DNA of 64,000 bases from Oreohelix idahoensis (GCA_024509875.1 JAMPIV010008530.1:367883-431882), one strand, 5' to 3'. Positions 20,929 through 33,270 are shown, counted from the first letter of the stretch. Notes: generated by a model from the letters alone, not told the origin. Numbers and translations: made by a program.

Positions 20929-21269
20929 CCGTGTGTTACCGGGGCCCGAAAGGGGAGCAAAGAATAGTAACACTGCACCCTACCACGCATGTCGTAAAAA
21001 GCGACTAAGGAGGGTATGGGCATGGGGCTGTTTATCCCATCCCGTAAAAACTTCGCACAGTGGGCTGATCACCTGCTTGCCAACCAATCTGATTACGGAA
21101 ACAATGATAGATTGTTTGGTCTGTTTTTGTTCCACAAAGACGCCACTAGGCGTGGTGGAAACAGCGATAGATTGATCAATTTGTTGTTGCCCTAAGACGC
21201 CACTAGGCGTACTGGACACATACTGCTTTGCCGGTTGACGGCTAAGGATGGAAGAAGAAGAAGAAGAAG
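20929..21269 (+). repeat. SINE-C copy with perfect 16-bp TSD
   Basis: 341 bp ending GCTTTGCCGGTTGACGGCTA, AGGATGGAAGAAG and GAA repeats; the last 75 bp match the 3' end of LINE-C, including two copies of the ACGCC-ACTA-GGCGT hairpin. ATATTTGATTAACCAC is duplicated at 20913-20928 and 21270-21285. The head (GGGGCCCGAAAGGGGAGC) is not obviously tRNA-like. It is inserted in the gypsy LTR. Confidence 0.88.
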
Positions 21270-21811
21270 ATATTTGATTAACCACTATATTGTCTATCAC
21301 TATCCCATTAGTACAGAAGTAGGGGATGAGAGACAGTTTTCAGACAGTGTGCAAGTAGACGCACAGGACATAATATATCAGTAATTACACAATCCAGTTC
21401 ACTGTGAATACAATTTTCTCCAAATCCTTAGTTAGAGCCATGTGTCCATGATTCGCCTCCATAAAGTTATTAGGTTTTGTGAAAAAACACTAAGTGATAT
21501 CGTAAACAATACAGTAAAGTAATTCCTTTCATTCTTTCCTTTATTCTGGTGTGTGTGTCATTCCATCAAGGAATAATTCTTTAAATGCTTTTCTAAAACC
21601 ATTGACACCCTTTCTGCTTCCATTCTTAATTTTTTTGAATATACACAGGCTTGGTTTAGCCTCCAGAAATTACACAGTTTTTGAAAAAACACATAAACTA
21701 CACACTTCCTAACGCACAAGTTAATTAAATTAACTGCTTCCATTCTTAATTTTATATATAGGCTTGGTTTATATATAGTAGTTTGAAAAATATATACACA
21801 CTTCCTAACGC

Positions 21812-21816
<5 letters not shown>

Positions 21817-21889
<73 letters not shown>
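21817..21889. repeat. (TA)n microsatellite
   Basis: About 35 TA units with one interruption, inside the minus-strand LTR. Confidence 0.97.
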
Positions 21890-21892
<3 letters not shown>

Positions 21893-21900
21893 TCTTTCTT

Positions 21901-24160
21901 ACTCTCAAGCACATACAGTTGAGCTGTTATTGGTCACACAGTCTGCTCTCAGATGCAAAAGGCAAAGAAGTCTCTCTCTGACAGAACTGGCGCTTCTTGC
22001 TGTATTTAAAATTTTTATATGGCCTGCTTTCTATTTAGACGTCCTATATATAGGCCAAGGCCGAACGACTGAGGGAGCTTTACTGCTAAAGTGTGTTTGC
22101 GTTCAGAAATACAGACATACATTTGTCTAGATGTACAAATATGAAAAACTAGTAATCTACATATCCTCCTTATTCCTGACCGATTTCCTTCATCTTAGGC
22201 TTAAATTACGCCCTGGATTATTCTTTCTTTATCTAGATATGGTCTTTTACTATCATACTACCATCTTTTCCTAGGCGTAGTCTAAACAGCAAAATTTTTG
22301 ACTTGCCTTATGTCTCGATGCAGTCCACTCGAGATTTCTCCATTCCTATATTACTTCCCGTGGAAATCTTTGCACACACTATTAAATGAATATTCCTATT
22401 AGTGAATTCTTAACCTCTGCCATGCTGTACTTCGCTCATAAGTCTGTAGCTTACCTCCAATTGAAACAAGGTTACACAGATTTGAGCTTGCCATTGTTAG
22501 GCTAGTACGTTTGTAAACACTATACATGAAGGTGCGATTCCATTGGTCCGTCTATCATACAGTTTTTATAAAGTATGGCGTGCCGTTGGGGTAAAAATGA
22601 CGTGTTGTGAATCAGATTTCACGACAACCGTATGGAGAAAAAAAAACAAAGAAATATTAACCCAAAGGTTGAAGGTTAGCACATGGTTACAGAATAAACA
22701 ATCTTGGTACCATATAAGACCAAGTAAAGTAAACACAAATCAAACAACTAAAATTAATAGATATTTCCCAGAAAGAACAAGAAAATCATCACACACTCTC
22801 TCACTCAGTGGCCACTTCTCACTCTCTTATCTGTGGTCTTTTTACCCGTGGGTCTGTGGTATCCCTTGGTAACAGATTATTCCTCGAACATAATCCCTAT
22901 TTCACTGTGATTGATGTATCACTCCAGCTGTCGAGGATACAAACTGCCCCAGTTCACCCCAAAAAAGAAACTAATGAGGTGAACGCCGAATCTGGTATTT
23001 TCCTCGATTAATCCTGGTAGCAATATAAATCTTAAGGGTTATCGTCACTGTTCTTAACTATCACTTTTCCTCCGATGGGGTGCACAGGGGAATATAAGTC
23101 TAGACACAGGAACTACAACTGAATAAATCGTTGCGTCAACGCTTGCAGTGTATGGGTGGGCGGGGAAAACCAGGCTTGTTTCCCGCTCGGTCTGGGACTT
23201 CTATCTGGATACAGTTTTCATTACAAATAGGCGAATAGTGTGAAAATCCTTGATGTTTACCATTTAAGAGAGGGGAATACTTCTGGTATCTGGAAAATCC
23301 CGGTTGCTTCAAATGTTAAAAAAAAAACTGATGATAATGTTATCAGGTATATACCACTGTGCGGCCGTTAAAATATATCCTGGATTTGGTAAGTCCAGTG
23401 GTATAATATATAGTTACAGAATATCATCTGGCTAGTACACACTTATACATGATAAAGATCAGAAAAAGACCGCTGGTTGTCCGCTTGGGGTCAGGTCAAA
23501 AATCCAGAATGAAATCTCCACGAATCACTTATTAACAATATCCAAAAGAAATGGTTTTATGACTGCGCGCTAGACTCTATTCAAATTCTGATTGACGACT
23601 GGTGGCTGGGTTTTAGAAACTGCAGTAAATATATCGTATATTGCTCTTGATTTCCAATGGAGTTATTTTGCACTCCTGTGTGGGACTAAAATTCGGGAGC
23701 TAGAGTTATAAAGATGAAAGGCTTTACGGTTCGGTCTTCCAGAGTTTCTCGTCTGGAGCTTTGACCGACATCAAAAGACTTTTGTTCCACTAGCGGGTTT
23801 TCCTTTAGAATGCCCGTGTTCACGATCAAATGAGACTGGAGGGTTTCTAGATTTTCCGTGAATGAACTTCAAAGGGATCTGTTCCGTTTCTCTTACGTGC
23901 TGTCTGGCTGTCGAGTATTATATGATTGACAGATGGGCTGGCGTGAGTGGAACGATGTATAACCAAAGCATGATTTGCTTCCTGCTATGACTGACAGACA
24001 GGTCAAAGAAGATAGTAAACACTGCGTTGGCCAGTGTTTAAAAAAAAGAGGGTGGGGACAAAAGGGTGAGCTCCCACAGAAAGGACAGGTAGTTTAATGC
24101 ATGTTGTAGCTAGCAAATCAGAGAGAAGCTATTAGGTTACAATAGGCGGTTAGATTGCTG
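21901..24160. other. no recognisable gene
   Basis: About 2.2 kb without motif-bearing ORFs or repeats that I could match within the window. It may be the interior or flank of the minus-strand LTR element. Confidence 0.4.
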
Positions 24161-24164
24161 TAGA

Positions 24165-24493
24165 CTCTTTTCCATTACACGGCACAGACCCCTTTGACTG
24201 TTCGATGAAGGTTATGGACCTCTTTGACTGTCCGATGAAGGCTTTGGATCCATTTGACTGTCCAACGAAGGCTATGGACCTCTTTGACTGTCCAATGAAG
24301 ACTATGGATCTCTTTGACTGTCCAGTGAAAGCTATGGGCCTCTTTGACCATCCAATGAAGGTTATGGACCCCTTCTTAGAAAAAGAAATGTACATAAATG
24401 CATAGTTAAAAATGTAACATTTTGAACTTAAGGTTATGAGCGTGGGCCCCTTAAAAGTCAAGGGGTCCGTGGACCAAGTTAAGAAACTCTGCT
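24165..24493 (+). mobile_element. hAT-type MITE with an internal 30-bp tandem repeat
   Basis: Six to seven units of CTATGGACCTCTTTGACTGT plus CCAATGAAGG fill 24187-24370, then a CCCCTTCTTAGAAAAAGAAA block and an end GGTCCGTGGACCAAGTTAAG plus AAACTCTGC that resembles the inverse of hAT ends (GAGTTTCTTAAC). Related pieces lie at 18791 and 19417. The flanks GTTAGATT and TTTAGAAT could be a decayed 8-bp TSD (6 of 8). Confidence 0.5.
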
Positions 24494-24538
24494 TTAGAAT
24501 CTATTCAAGGATCCTCCACCCCTAGGGAGAAAACAATT

Positions 24539-24701
<163 letters not shown>

Positions 24702-24702
24702 T

Positions 24703-24875
24703 CCAGGCACTCGTTAGAAAATACAGCAGTAGAAAACTAGACAACAGAAAAAAAAAACGACACAAGTGACAGGCTTACCTGGACTCGAACCCAGGATCAT
24801 CCGAACGGCAAATCTGCCTCGTCTTCGGAAGTGAATCTTGACTATCCACCCTGCAAACTAGGCACCGAAAAATGG
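24703..24875 (-). repeat. SINE-T2 copy
   Basis: The minus strand has B-box GGGTTCGAGTCCAGG, a CTGTTGTCTAGTTTTCTACT tail and CGAGTGCCTGGAAC, as in the copies at 33.4-35 kb and 44.9 kb. Its tail abuts the GT microsatellite. Confidence 0.8.
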
Positions 24876-25440
24876 CGCTTCGTGGACAATGTTAATTAGC
24901 AAGACCTCCCCACGTAACTCTGGATATGGACGCCGGAACGACTCAGACTAGCTATTGACGCAATTTCTTCTACAGCTTTCCTATTGGATCCTTGGACCAC
25001 AGGTTCTAAACGACGTTTGGTGGTTTTCGCTTCAACTTGTGCGTGACACACATGTTACGTGGTCGTATGTGGTAAGTGTCCTTGTGATAAGGAAAGTTTA
25101 AGGTTTGGAATATTAAATCTAGTATGAGAGTTTCTCCCCATCATAAATCAAGTTTTAAAGTGCTATTCACCGTGAAAAAGACAAACTGCATGCTGTTATA
25201 TTGTCAGTATATATAGCGGTACTTACGCCCGTTTAAACCAATTAGGGTCCCAAACAATATAGACATTGGGGCTCTGTATATTACAAGTCGTTGAAGAAAC
25301 GTGTTGATAGCTTTACAAGTCAGTTCTTGCATCTAATCCCCAGGCAAGAGAGGAAGAGGGAAACTGAAAAACACATGGAGACTGCAATGGCAGCTGAGAG
25401 GGAGGTGGTTCGCTCCGAGTAACAGACAGGAGAGGGTGCC
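24876..25440. other. no recognisable gene
   Basis: Mixed sequence without supported ORFs or repeats. Confidence 0.5.
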
Positions 25441-25800
25441 GTTGGACACAATTATGGAAGTATTTACTTACTTAATCGTTCCTCTTCTACTCTGGGGTGT
25501 AGAGGTTTGCCAGAAAGAACGTCATACTATCTTATTGACTGTCTTCTTCCTGGTTTGGTTCCAACCTAGTCCTCGGTTCTTCATGGATTGCCTAATTTTG
25601 TTCTCCCAGCGAACTCTAAGTCGTCCTGGAGGTCTAAATTCCCGGCTCTTAGTTTCCCATATTTGTCACGCTATCCGATCTTCTCCATTCTGCAGACATG
25701 GCTAAACCATCGTAATTGGAACTGTTCTACCTGTCGCCTGGTTGCTGACCATGTCTCTTCTTGTTACTTCAACCACCTTCCTCAGATACCTCATTTCTGA
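25441..25800 (-). mobile_element. LINE-A 3' fragment, minus strand, decayed
   Basis: The minus strand encodes, with stops, the LINE-A order RPPGRLRVRWENKIRQSMKN and WNQTRKKTVNKIV. Its end CCTCTACACCCCAGAGTAGA plus AGAGG can fold into a hairpin and is followed by an AAGT-repeat tail. It extends about 100 bp further 5' than the other copies. Confidence 0.8.
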
Positions 25801-25823
25801 GGTTTGGAGCTGGCTTTTGTGTT

Positions 25824-25825
<2 letters not shown>

Positions 25826-25860
<35 letters not shown>

Positions 25861-26070
25861 CCTTAACCAGCGGCACTTGGGCTTTCAGCCCTTCGGCCCA
25901 ATGACATGTCATTGCGAGGCGGGGGAACCTGAGGACTTTCCTTCCAACCCGGTCAGGAGCTTCGCTCCTTCCCATCCACAGAGGGTTTATCACAGGAGCC
26001 TTTTGTGGTTTGTAAACATTTCTTCAATTGCCCGGGTTTGAACCATGACTCGCATCAATAAGTCAAGTCA
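25826..26070 (-). repeat. poly(A)-tailed retroposon with tRNA-like B box
   Basis: The minus strand contains GGTTCAAACCCGGGCAATTG, the B-box pattern of RNA polymerase III genes, and ends in GGTTAAGG followed by about 34 A (25827-25860). That makes it a poly(A)-tailed SINE unlike T1-T3. At its head a 31-base block containing CATGACTCGCATCAATAAGT occurs twice in tandem (26044-26099). Confidence 0.6.
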
Positions 26071-26331
26071 TTGCCCATGACTCGCATCAATAAGTCAAGG
26101 CTGGGACATAGGTGGATCGGTATACAGCCATCTTCGTCTTGTTGCCAATTTCTCTTTGGCTGAGGAATTCTCGATTTATGGCCTGAAAAAGTAATTATGA
26201 CAAAGTAAATGATATAAATATATACAATAACAGCAACACTGGTAAAATGTATAGCCTTAATTTGGAGCATTTATAAGCAGTTTTTTAAGTATCATTAATG
26301 TAGTTGATTAATGTAGTACTACATTAATGTA

Positions 26332-26542
26332 CCCAACGGGCTGATCATCCGTTTGCCAGTCACTTTGATTACGGAAACAACGGCAAACGGATTGATTTGT
26401 CGTTGCCCTAAAGACGCCATTAGGCGTGATGGGAACAACGGCAAAGAAAATCTATTCGCTGTTGCCCTTAAGACGCCACTAGGCGTAATGGCCACTGACT
26501 GCTTTGCCGGTCGTTGGCTAAGGACGGAAGAAGAAGAAGAAG
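26332..26542 (+). repeat. SINE-C copy with perfect 11-bp TSD, inside LINE-B
   Basis: 211 bp with the LINE-C-like end (ACGCC-ACTA-GGCGT hairpin, then GGCTAAGGACGG and GAA repeats) and a second hairpin copy about 70 bp upstream. ACATTAATGTA is duplicated at 26321-26331 and 26543-26553. It is shorter at the 5' end than the copy at 20929. Confidence 0.88.
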
Positions 26543-26559
26543 ACATTAATGTAGTAAAA

Positions 26560-28316
26560 GGTAACAGCAAGGCAGCTTTTAACACATTAAGAAGACTATC
26601 AAAACCCCAACAGCCCAGGGTAACTGTCATAGAAGATAGCAATGGGGCTCTGCTCAATGAAAAAACAGCTATAATGAGAAGGTGGACAGAATATTGTAAA
26701 GAATTATATAACTGTAAACTCGACACTGACTATAGCATATTAAACAACAATAAGTGCGAAAACAGGGAACTCGGAAATGCAGCAATATTACGGGAAGAAG
26801 TGGAAGAAGCTATATGTTCGATGAAAGGAGGGAAGTCACCGGGTGTGGATAATATCCCAGCAGAGCTCTTGAAATATGGAGGACGAGATATAGTAAAAAT
26901 CATGACAACAATTTGCCAGAAGATATGGAGTACAAAAAAATGGCCAAAAGAGTGGACGCAGTCATTAGTAATACCGCTTCCAAAGAAAGGAAATCTAAAA
27001 ATGTGCAAGAATTACAGAACCATTAGCCTTATTAGTCATCCAAGTAAAGTGATGTTAAAGATACTTTTGAACAGAATAAAACAGAAATCAGAAGAAGTCT
27101 TGTCCGAGGAACAGGCTGGCTTTAGACCAAATAGAAGTACCTCAGAACAAATCTTCAGTATTAGATTACAGATCGAAAAACATCTCCAGCATCAACACGA
27201 TTTATACCATAACTTCATCGATTTCACAAAAGCCTTCGATCGAGTCTGACATGAAGGCTTATGGCAAATAATGAGAAAATTCAATTTTGATACCAACATC
27301 ATAGATATCTTTGAAGCACTATACAAGAACGCAAGCAGTGCTGTTTTTGCAAGCAATGACATTGGATAATTTTTCAAAACAACTGTAGGAGTTCGCCAGG
27401 GATGTATCCTGTCCCAAGTGCTCTTTAATATATATCTAGAACATATTATGCAGGAGGCTCTCTACGATTATAAAACAACCATATCGATTGGAGGCCGACC
27501 TCTTTGCAATCTACGTTTTGCTGATGATATCGATCTTATAGCTGGAACAGAATCAGAACTTCAAGACCTTACCTCTAGACTGGAGAAAGTAACAAGAACG
27601 TATGGGATGGAGATTAATATAGAAAAAAGCAAGATATTGGTGAATAGCCATAAGAAACATGTTCCGACCAGCATTACGTTAAATGGGCAAACGTTAGAAG
27701 AAGTTAACACCTTTAAATATCTCGGGTCCACTATATGTAGTGATGGAAGATCAAGTAAAGAAATCAAGACAAGACTTGAGATGGCCTCAGCTGCCATGAC
27801 AAGGCTGAATTTGATCGGGAAAAGTAACATCAGTTTTCCTGTGAAGATCAAATTATACAAATCACTTGTATTATCTATTCTCTTGTATGGGTGTGTGGGC
27901 TGGACACTCACTGCAGATACGGAGCGAAGGATTCAGGCTTTCGAGTATAAATGTTATAGACGAATTTTGCGCATTTGCTATAAAGAGCACAAAACAAATG
28001 TCTATGTTAGAGAGACAATAAAGACCTATGCAGGCCACCAAGAACGACTTTTGTCAGTAGTGAAACGTCGAAAGCTTGCCTGGTTTGGGCATGTAACTTG
28101 TCATGACTCCCTTTCGAAAACGATCCTCCAGGGAACAGTCGAAGGTAAACGGAGAAGAGGAAGGCAAAGAAAATCCTGGGCTGATAACATCAAGGGCAGG
28201 ACACGGTTTTTCCACACTTGTACGCATTGCTGAGGATAGAGAGCAGTGGAGGACCCTGTCTGCTGATGCTTCCACCATGGCACCTCTACGACCCATGACG
28301 GGTTACGGGTTGAGAT
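26560..28316 (+). pseudogene. LINE-B reverse transcriptase polyprotein
   Basis: The RT makes cDNA directly at a nicked chromosome. Visible blocks: KSPGVDNIPAELL, LVIPLPKKGN, YRTISLIS, SEEQAGFRPNRST, FIDFTKAFDRV (catalytic motif A), VRQGCILSQVLFN, RFADDIDLIA (catalytic FADD at 27517-27528), NTFKYLGS, ILLYGC, WFGHV, GKRRRGRQRKSW. One frame runs through, broken by a TGA at 27247-27249 (where TGG is expected, FDRVWH) and a TAA at 27367-27369. A frameshift near 28195 moves the end to RIAEDREQWRTL and TGYGLR. The first 60 codons of the upstream open frame come from SINE-C, not from LINE-B. It is inactive. The clade is RTE-like by the compact tail, which is an inference. Confidence 0.9.
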
Positions 28317-28432
28317 GAGATGATAAATGTAGTTGAATTTTTATGTGTTTCTTTGTTTGTTTGTTTGTCTGTTCTTTTGGGTGTTTAGAGGAAAACTATT
28401 TCAATTATCTCTTTTTTCGAGAACTGAAAGAC

Positions 28433-28690
28433 ATCCGATTGGCAGAGTAGTTAGAGCACATGTCTCTCGCAGCAAGTTACTGGGTTCTGGGATCGAAACC
28501 TGGTAGATCACGTTCCAGTAGACCATACCGTAAATGGGTACTTGACCCTGCTGTTGAGTTTAGGAAGGTCAAGACCAGAAGAAAAGGAACTGATCACCCC
28601 ACCTCATAATGTTGGACATAGTAAAGTCTAACAGTTCGCTCCTCTACGGCAGTATTTGCTTTCGGACTACCTTTGACTTTATTTCATTGA
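28433..28690 (+). repeat. SINE-T3 copy
   Basis: CCGATTGGCAGAGTAGTTAG head, B-box-like CTGGGATCGAAACCTGG, CCGTAAATGGGTACTTGACC, then CACCCCACCTCATAATG. tRNA-like head and long body as in the other T3 copies. Confidence 0.75.
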
Positions 28691-28764
28691 AAGTGTTAAC
28701 CACAACATAACCCCCGTTATCAGCTCTTATGGACACGTCAAATTGAAACACTGCTATTTTATTA

Positions 28765-29040
28765 GGGAGCCGCGGTAGCATAGTGGTTAGTGCACTGGCT
28801 TCCTAGCTCAGTGGTCTATGGTTCGATCCCCAGATGAGGTGGGATTTTTTTTTTTTAAAGGCCGCAAACGGCTACTGGGTCGACACAGCCCCAACTGGGT
28901 ACAGAGCAACTCTGGGAAGGTTAAGGCGGCCGGCGTGATGCTGATCACATCACTCCTAGTGTGCCGATGGTCAAGAAAATGTGGGCCTAACACCATATTC
29001 CCAAAATGCCTCAATGGGCATGTCACGGGATTCCCTCCTA
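28765..29040 (+). repeat. SINE-T1 copy with perfect 11-bp TSD
   Basis: Head GGAGCCGCGGTAGCATAGTG (A box) and GGTTCGATCCCC (B box), then the T1 body. CTATTTTATTA is duplicated at 28754-28764 and 29041-29051. Confidence 0.92.
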
Positions 29041-29151
29041 CTATTTTATTACATTTATCACAGTGAAGTTTATACAAGAAACAACATTGCAGATATAGAC
29101 AATATATTTCAAGCGAACGAAAGAAGAAGAAATTACATTTATCCCAGGATA

Positions 29152-29497
29152 CCGCCGCATGGAAGATGGTCGCATCCTAAAAGAAATCTTCTACGGACAA
29201 TTAGCAGATGGCAAGAGAACAGTTGGGCGACCACAGCTGAGGTTCAAAGATGTGTGCAAGAGAGATATGAGGGCACTGGACATAAATCCAGCAACATGGG
29301 AGGATGAAGCTGCCGATCGCACCAAGTGGCGATGCTATTTACGGCGCCACATCAGATTGGGCGAAAAGAAGCTCACACAACAAGCAGAGGAGAGGAGAAA
29401 ACGTCGAAAGGAGCACCAGGAAAATAAGCAGCTGAGGTATGTCACCTCAGGGGCGCATTCCCATAGTCAGTTATGACTGAAGGGGTTATTATTATTA
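29152..29497 (+). mobile_element. LINE-E 3' fragment with 13-bp TSD
   Basis: Open frame 29159-29476 encodes MEDGRILKEIFYGQLADGKR, VGRPQLRFKDVCKRDMRALD, WEDEAADRTKWR and a Lys/Arg-rich end SGAHSHSQL. The stop TGA is inside the hairpin AGTCA-GTTA-TGACT and an ATT-repeat tail follows. TTATCCCAGGATA (29139-29151) and TTATCTCAGGATA (29498-29510) are a 13-bp TSD with one mismatch. The open frame is intact, so this is a fairly recent insertion. Confidence 0.88.
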
Positions 29498-29499
29498 TT

Positions 29500-29693
29500 A
29501 TCTCAGGATAAGAGCGTCCATTTGTCAGAGTTGTTAGAGCGTTGGCCTCTCGCGCCAAAGGTATCGGTTTCGAAACACAGCGAGGAAAGGAACTGGTCAA
29601 CCCCAGCTCTCGAAGCCAAACCTAGTAAAGTGAAGTCTCTAACAATTTACGCAACTACGGCAGTCTCTGCTATGTGAGTACCTTTACTTTTCA
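29500..29693 (+). repeat. SINE-T3 copy, shortened
   Basis: GTTGTTAGAGCGTTGGCCTC head, GGTTTCGAAACACAGCGAGG, then AACCTAGTAAAGTGAAGTCT; the middle part with the TAAATGGGTACC motif is missing. LINE-E inserted at its first bases. Confidence 0.65.
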
Positions 29694-29731
29694 TACCAGG
29701 ATAAAAGAAAGTCAAACTAAACTAACATACA

Positions 29732-29817
29732 CAGTAGAACCTCCATAGTTGACCACCTCCGTATGTTGACCGGTTTGCTACAGTCCCTTGGGTGGTCAAC
29801 TTATAGAGGTTCTACTG
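29732..29817. mobile_element. 86-bp palindromic MITE, pogo/Tigger-like
   Basis: It begins CAGTAGAACCTCCATAGTTG and ends TATAGAGGTTCTACTG, with GACCACC/GGTGGTCA further in, so nearly all of it can pair with itself. A TA follows on the right (29818-29819) and lies two bases away on the left (28-29 of the same line, 29728-29729). CAGTAGAACCTC ends are seen in pogo-group elements; the assignment is an inference. Confidence 0.65.
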
Positions 29818-29879
29818 TATTTGATTATATATAAGAAGTCAGATCGCGGAAAACAAAAACTGAATGTAGCGCGTTGTGA

Positions 29880-30624
<745 letters not shown>

Positions 30625-31284
30625 TAGTCCTGAGCCGACAGTACTCATTATAGACCACACTGGTGTTTGCTCACACACCTGTGCCGGAAGGAATAGACAA
30701 AACGAGAAACACACATTTACCACCAGAGATGCCGCGAAAAAGATTCAGAGTCGTGAACTTCATAAAATCTCGGATCACAAACGAGAAAGTGTTAGTTTCT
30801 TGTGGCTAAAAATGTGGCTTAAAAAAAAAATGAAATGGTTTTGGAGTAACCAGACGTAATTAAGACAAGACGGGTGAGTGTGCTAGCAGACTATTACAAA
30901 TAAACAAATGGTAAGTAATTATCGGTGCGACGTTGGTTGAGCGTCTGTTACGGTGGAATAAATATAGAGGATCATGCAGGATACGCGAATGCTTGCAGGT
31001 TTTCATACAGGACATTATGGTCAGTATATACAACACAAGCCGGCAGGTGAACAGGTCCACGGGAAAATATGGTTGACATTTATTGTACGTTCATCACAAA
31101 GAGACATCCATCAAGATATATACATGGCATAGTATATGATAAGGAAACAACGTGTAAATGCGATAAGCAGTTACGTCAGTCAATACCGAGCCTCAATCAA
31201 TAGGCTTTTCTTCATCTCCATTGTTAATAGTAAAAGTAAATATATTGAGAGATATCCTTAAATCTCTTATCAATCCTGGCCGTG
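30625..31284. other. no recognisable gene
   Basis: Mixed sequence, one A9 run; no supported ORF. The right part may include the 3' tail of LINE-G. Confidence 0.45.
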
Positions 31285-32135
31285 TACTAATATTCATTCA
31301 TAACCCTCCACTCCCAAAGGAGAGTAGGCCTTCAACAAACACATGCCAAGTCCTCCTGTCACGTGCCATCATCTCAAGTTCTTTCCATGTTCTCCTCATC
31401 ATTTTCACCTCTGTTTCCAGCTCTCTTCTCCATGTGCTTCTTGGTCTACCTCTGCCTCTCTTGCCCTGGGGGTTCCAGAACAAGGACTGCCTTGTAATGC
31501 TATCAACAGGTTTCCTCAGTGTGTGTCCTATCCATCGCCATCGTCTTCATCTCATCTCTTGTTCCACTGGCACTTGTCTAGTTCTTGTCATCAGTTCCAC
31601 ATTGGTAACCTTGTCATACCATTTTAATCCCTCTAATCTACGCAAGCACCCATTTATGAAAGTCTGTAACTTTTTGGTAGTTGTCTTTGTTGTTCTCCAT
31701 GTCTCACAGCCATACAATAGGACTGACTTGACATTTGAGTTGAAGATTCTTATTTTCGTGTTGGATCCGATTTCTCTTGATCTCCATATATTTCCCAATG
31801 CAATGAAAGCTCCTCTTGCTTTTTGTATTCTTATTTTGATATCGCTGTATGTCCCTCCAACTTTGTCTATATTACTGCCAAGATATGTGTACGATTCTAC
31901 ATCTTGTATTGGTGTTTCTTCAAGTTCAACCCTGTTATCATTATCTGCATTTATTCTCATTACTTTTGTCTTTTCCCTGTGTATTTTCAGACCCAATTGC
32001 TGTGACTTCTCATCGAGTGTTTTCAATTTGTCCTGCATCTGATTACGGTTATGGGACAGAAGAGCCAAGTCATCAGCAAAATCTAGATCATCCAACTGCT
32101 TAGTCAGAGTCCATTGGATTCCATTTCTGTTAAAT
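31285..32135 (-). pseudogene. LINE-G RT C-terminal half, 5'-truncated
   Basis: The minus strand encodes LDDLDFADDLALLSH (catalytic FADD at 32069-32080), SQQLGLKIHREKTKVM, ESYTYLGS, KSVLLYGCETWR, CLRRLEGLKW, RWRWIGHTLRK, WNPQGKRGRGRPRSTWRREL and a FVEGLLSFGSGGL end. The frame is continuous except for one TGA near 31547-31549 just before the GHTLRK block, where a CGA Arg codon would fit. RT motif A and everything 5' are missing. It is a separate family from LINE-B to LINE-F by sequence. Confidence 0.88.
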
Positions 32136-32639
32136 GTGTACTATGTGTACTAATAGGTAGGGCAATATTCCCGGTACCCAAGTAATGTGGCGAACAAACT
32201 GATGATGGCGACCTAAACTCAGTTACCTCAATATCTTTGAGAAACTCCTTACGAAAATATCACAAGGGGGTTGTGCAAGACTTCTCAATAAGTTTCCTTC
32301 CCCATCTAGAACATTCTTAACATGGTGGCGGCCTTTGAAAAATACATTAAATGTCCCAGTTAGGAAAAACACACTCTCCATAAAATCCTGCAGCTTAGAA
32401 GAAATCACGTCCACTTCAAAACCAGTGAACGAATACGAACGGCCCAATTAAACAATACACTGACTCCGCGACATGTGACGAAAAAAACGTCACTAGTTGA
32501 CTGTCGCTCACCACGGGTGAGCGCTTCGTGCAAAAAGTAGTTTGACTACAGGCGAACACAATTCCTCACATAAAATAGGCATGCTACATTATTTTATCCC
32601 CAGATCTATCCTTAACAGCGTCCTTTCACGATGTACTGT
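32136..32639. other. no recognisable gene
   Basis: No supported ORF or repeat. Confidence 0.45.
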
Positions 32640-32790
32640 CACAGCCAGGCGATGGCGCCGTTTGGTTGGTCCTAGGTTCGATTCCCGGTAAGCCTATCAC
32701 TTATATTTTCTTTTCTGTTGTCTAATGTCATCCTTTATGTCCAACGAGTACCTGTTTATTACCTTTATTTACTTATTTATTTAAGTAATT
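32640..32790 (+). repeat. SINE-T2 relative
   Basis: GGCGATGGCGCCGTTTGGTT head, B box GGTTCGATTCCCGG, TAAGCCTATCACTTATATTT, TTTTCTGTTGTCTAATG, then AACGAGTACCTG. Same subfamily as 38595-38740 and 17850-17985. Confidence 0.75.
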
Positions 32791-33029
32791 ATCGACAACG
32801 AGATCGAACGAACGAACTTTATTTTCAAAGGGTTGAGAACGTAGATTAAGATGCACCTACCCATCTACAGGGTAATTAGCTATTAAGAGACAGGACACTC
32901 GAAAATTACTTATAACCTTTTACAAATCGGCAATCTGTGGTACGGCTGTGTCCGGAAATATTAAAAGATTTCAGGAGAAGAAAGGCAAGATCAGGAGACA
33001 CATGCGGACAATATATCATTACATACCAC

Positions 33030-33270
33030 GTGGATAGACTGCTAGCTTCTCGCGGCAAAATTACTGGGTTCCGGATCAATACCTGGTAGCGTCATGCTCA
33101 AGTCTGCCACGCTGCAAATGTGTACCTGACTATGATTTTGTACCAGGAAGGCATAAGCAGCGAGTAAGGAAACTGGTCAACAACCTCATAATGCTGGACC
33201 TAGTAAAGTGAAGTCTCCAACACTTCACTCACTCACGGCATTATCTGCTATATTAATATCTTTATCTTTT
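33030..33270 (+). repeat. SINE-T3 copy
   Basis: GCTTCTCGCGGC, TTACTGGGTTCCGGATCAAT, CGCTGCAAATGTGTACCTGA, AAACTGGTCAACAACC, GGACCTAGTAAAGTGAAGTC in the T3 order. Confidence 0.7.

Larger units (their letters stand above)
19655..21900 (-). mobile_element. gypsy-type LTR, minus strand, split by SINE-C
   Basis: Read on the minus strand, this aligns in order with 57880-60480: TGTGTAATTTCTGGAGG near 21660, CGAATCATGGACACATGGC near 21445, CCCCTAGCAGAG near 20190, CACCCTTACTCTTTTCAGAG near 20060, GGCACTATCCTGGTATCACC near 20010. It then runs through GTGATAATAAATAGC (poly(A) region) into GTGTGTTGGTCAGACCC. About 1.9 kb after removing the SINE. The ends are not fixed. Since 60695 onward encodes gag, this is the LTR of that gypsy family. 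Confidence 0.7.
26308..28325 (+). mobile_element. LINE-B, 5'-truncated non-LTR retrotransposon with TSD
   Basis: The 11-bp repeat AATGTAGTTGA at 26297-26307 and 28326-28336 bounds the element. It encodes an RT and C-terminal domain but no endonuclease, as 5' truncation predicts. The 3' end has an ACCC-ATGAC-GGGT hairpin in the last codons and a GATGA-type tail. A SINE-C copy (26332-26542) has inserted near its 5' end. Confidence 0.88.

Noticed and set aside
26353..26550. N-terminal 60 codons in front of the LINE-B reverse transcriptase
   Set aside because: These come from SINE-C, which has its own TSD; LINE-B coding similarity begins only after 26553.
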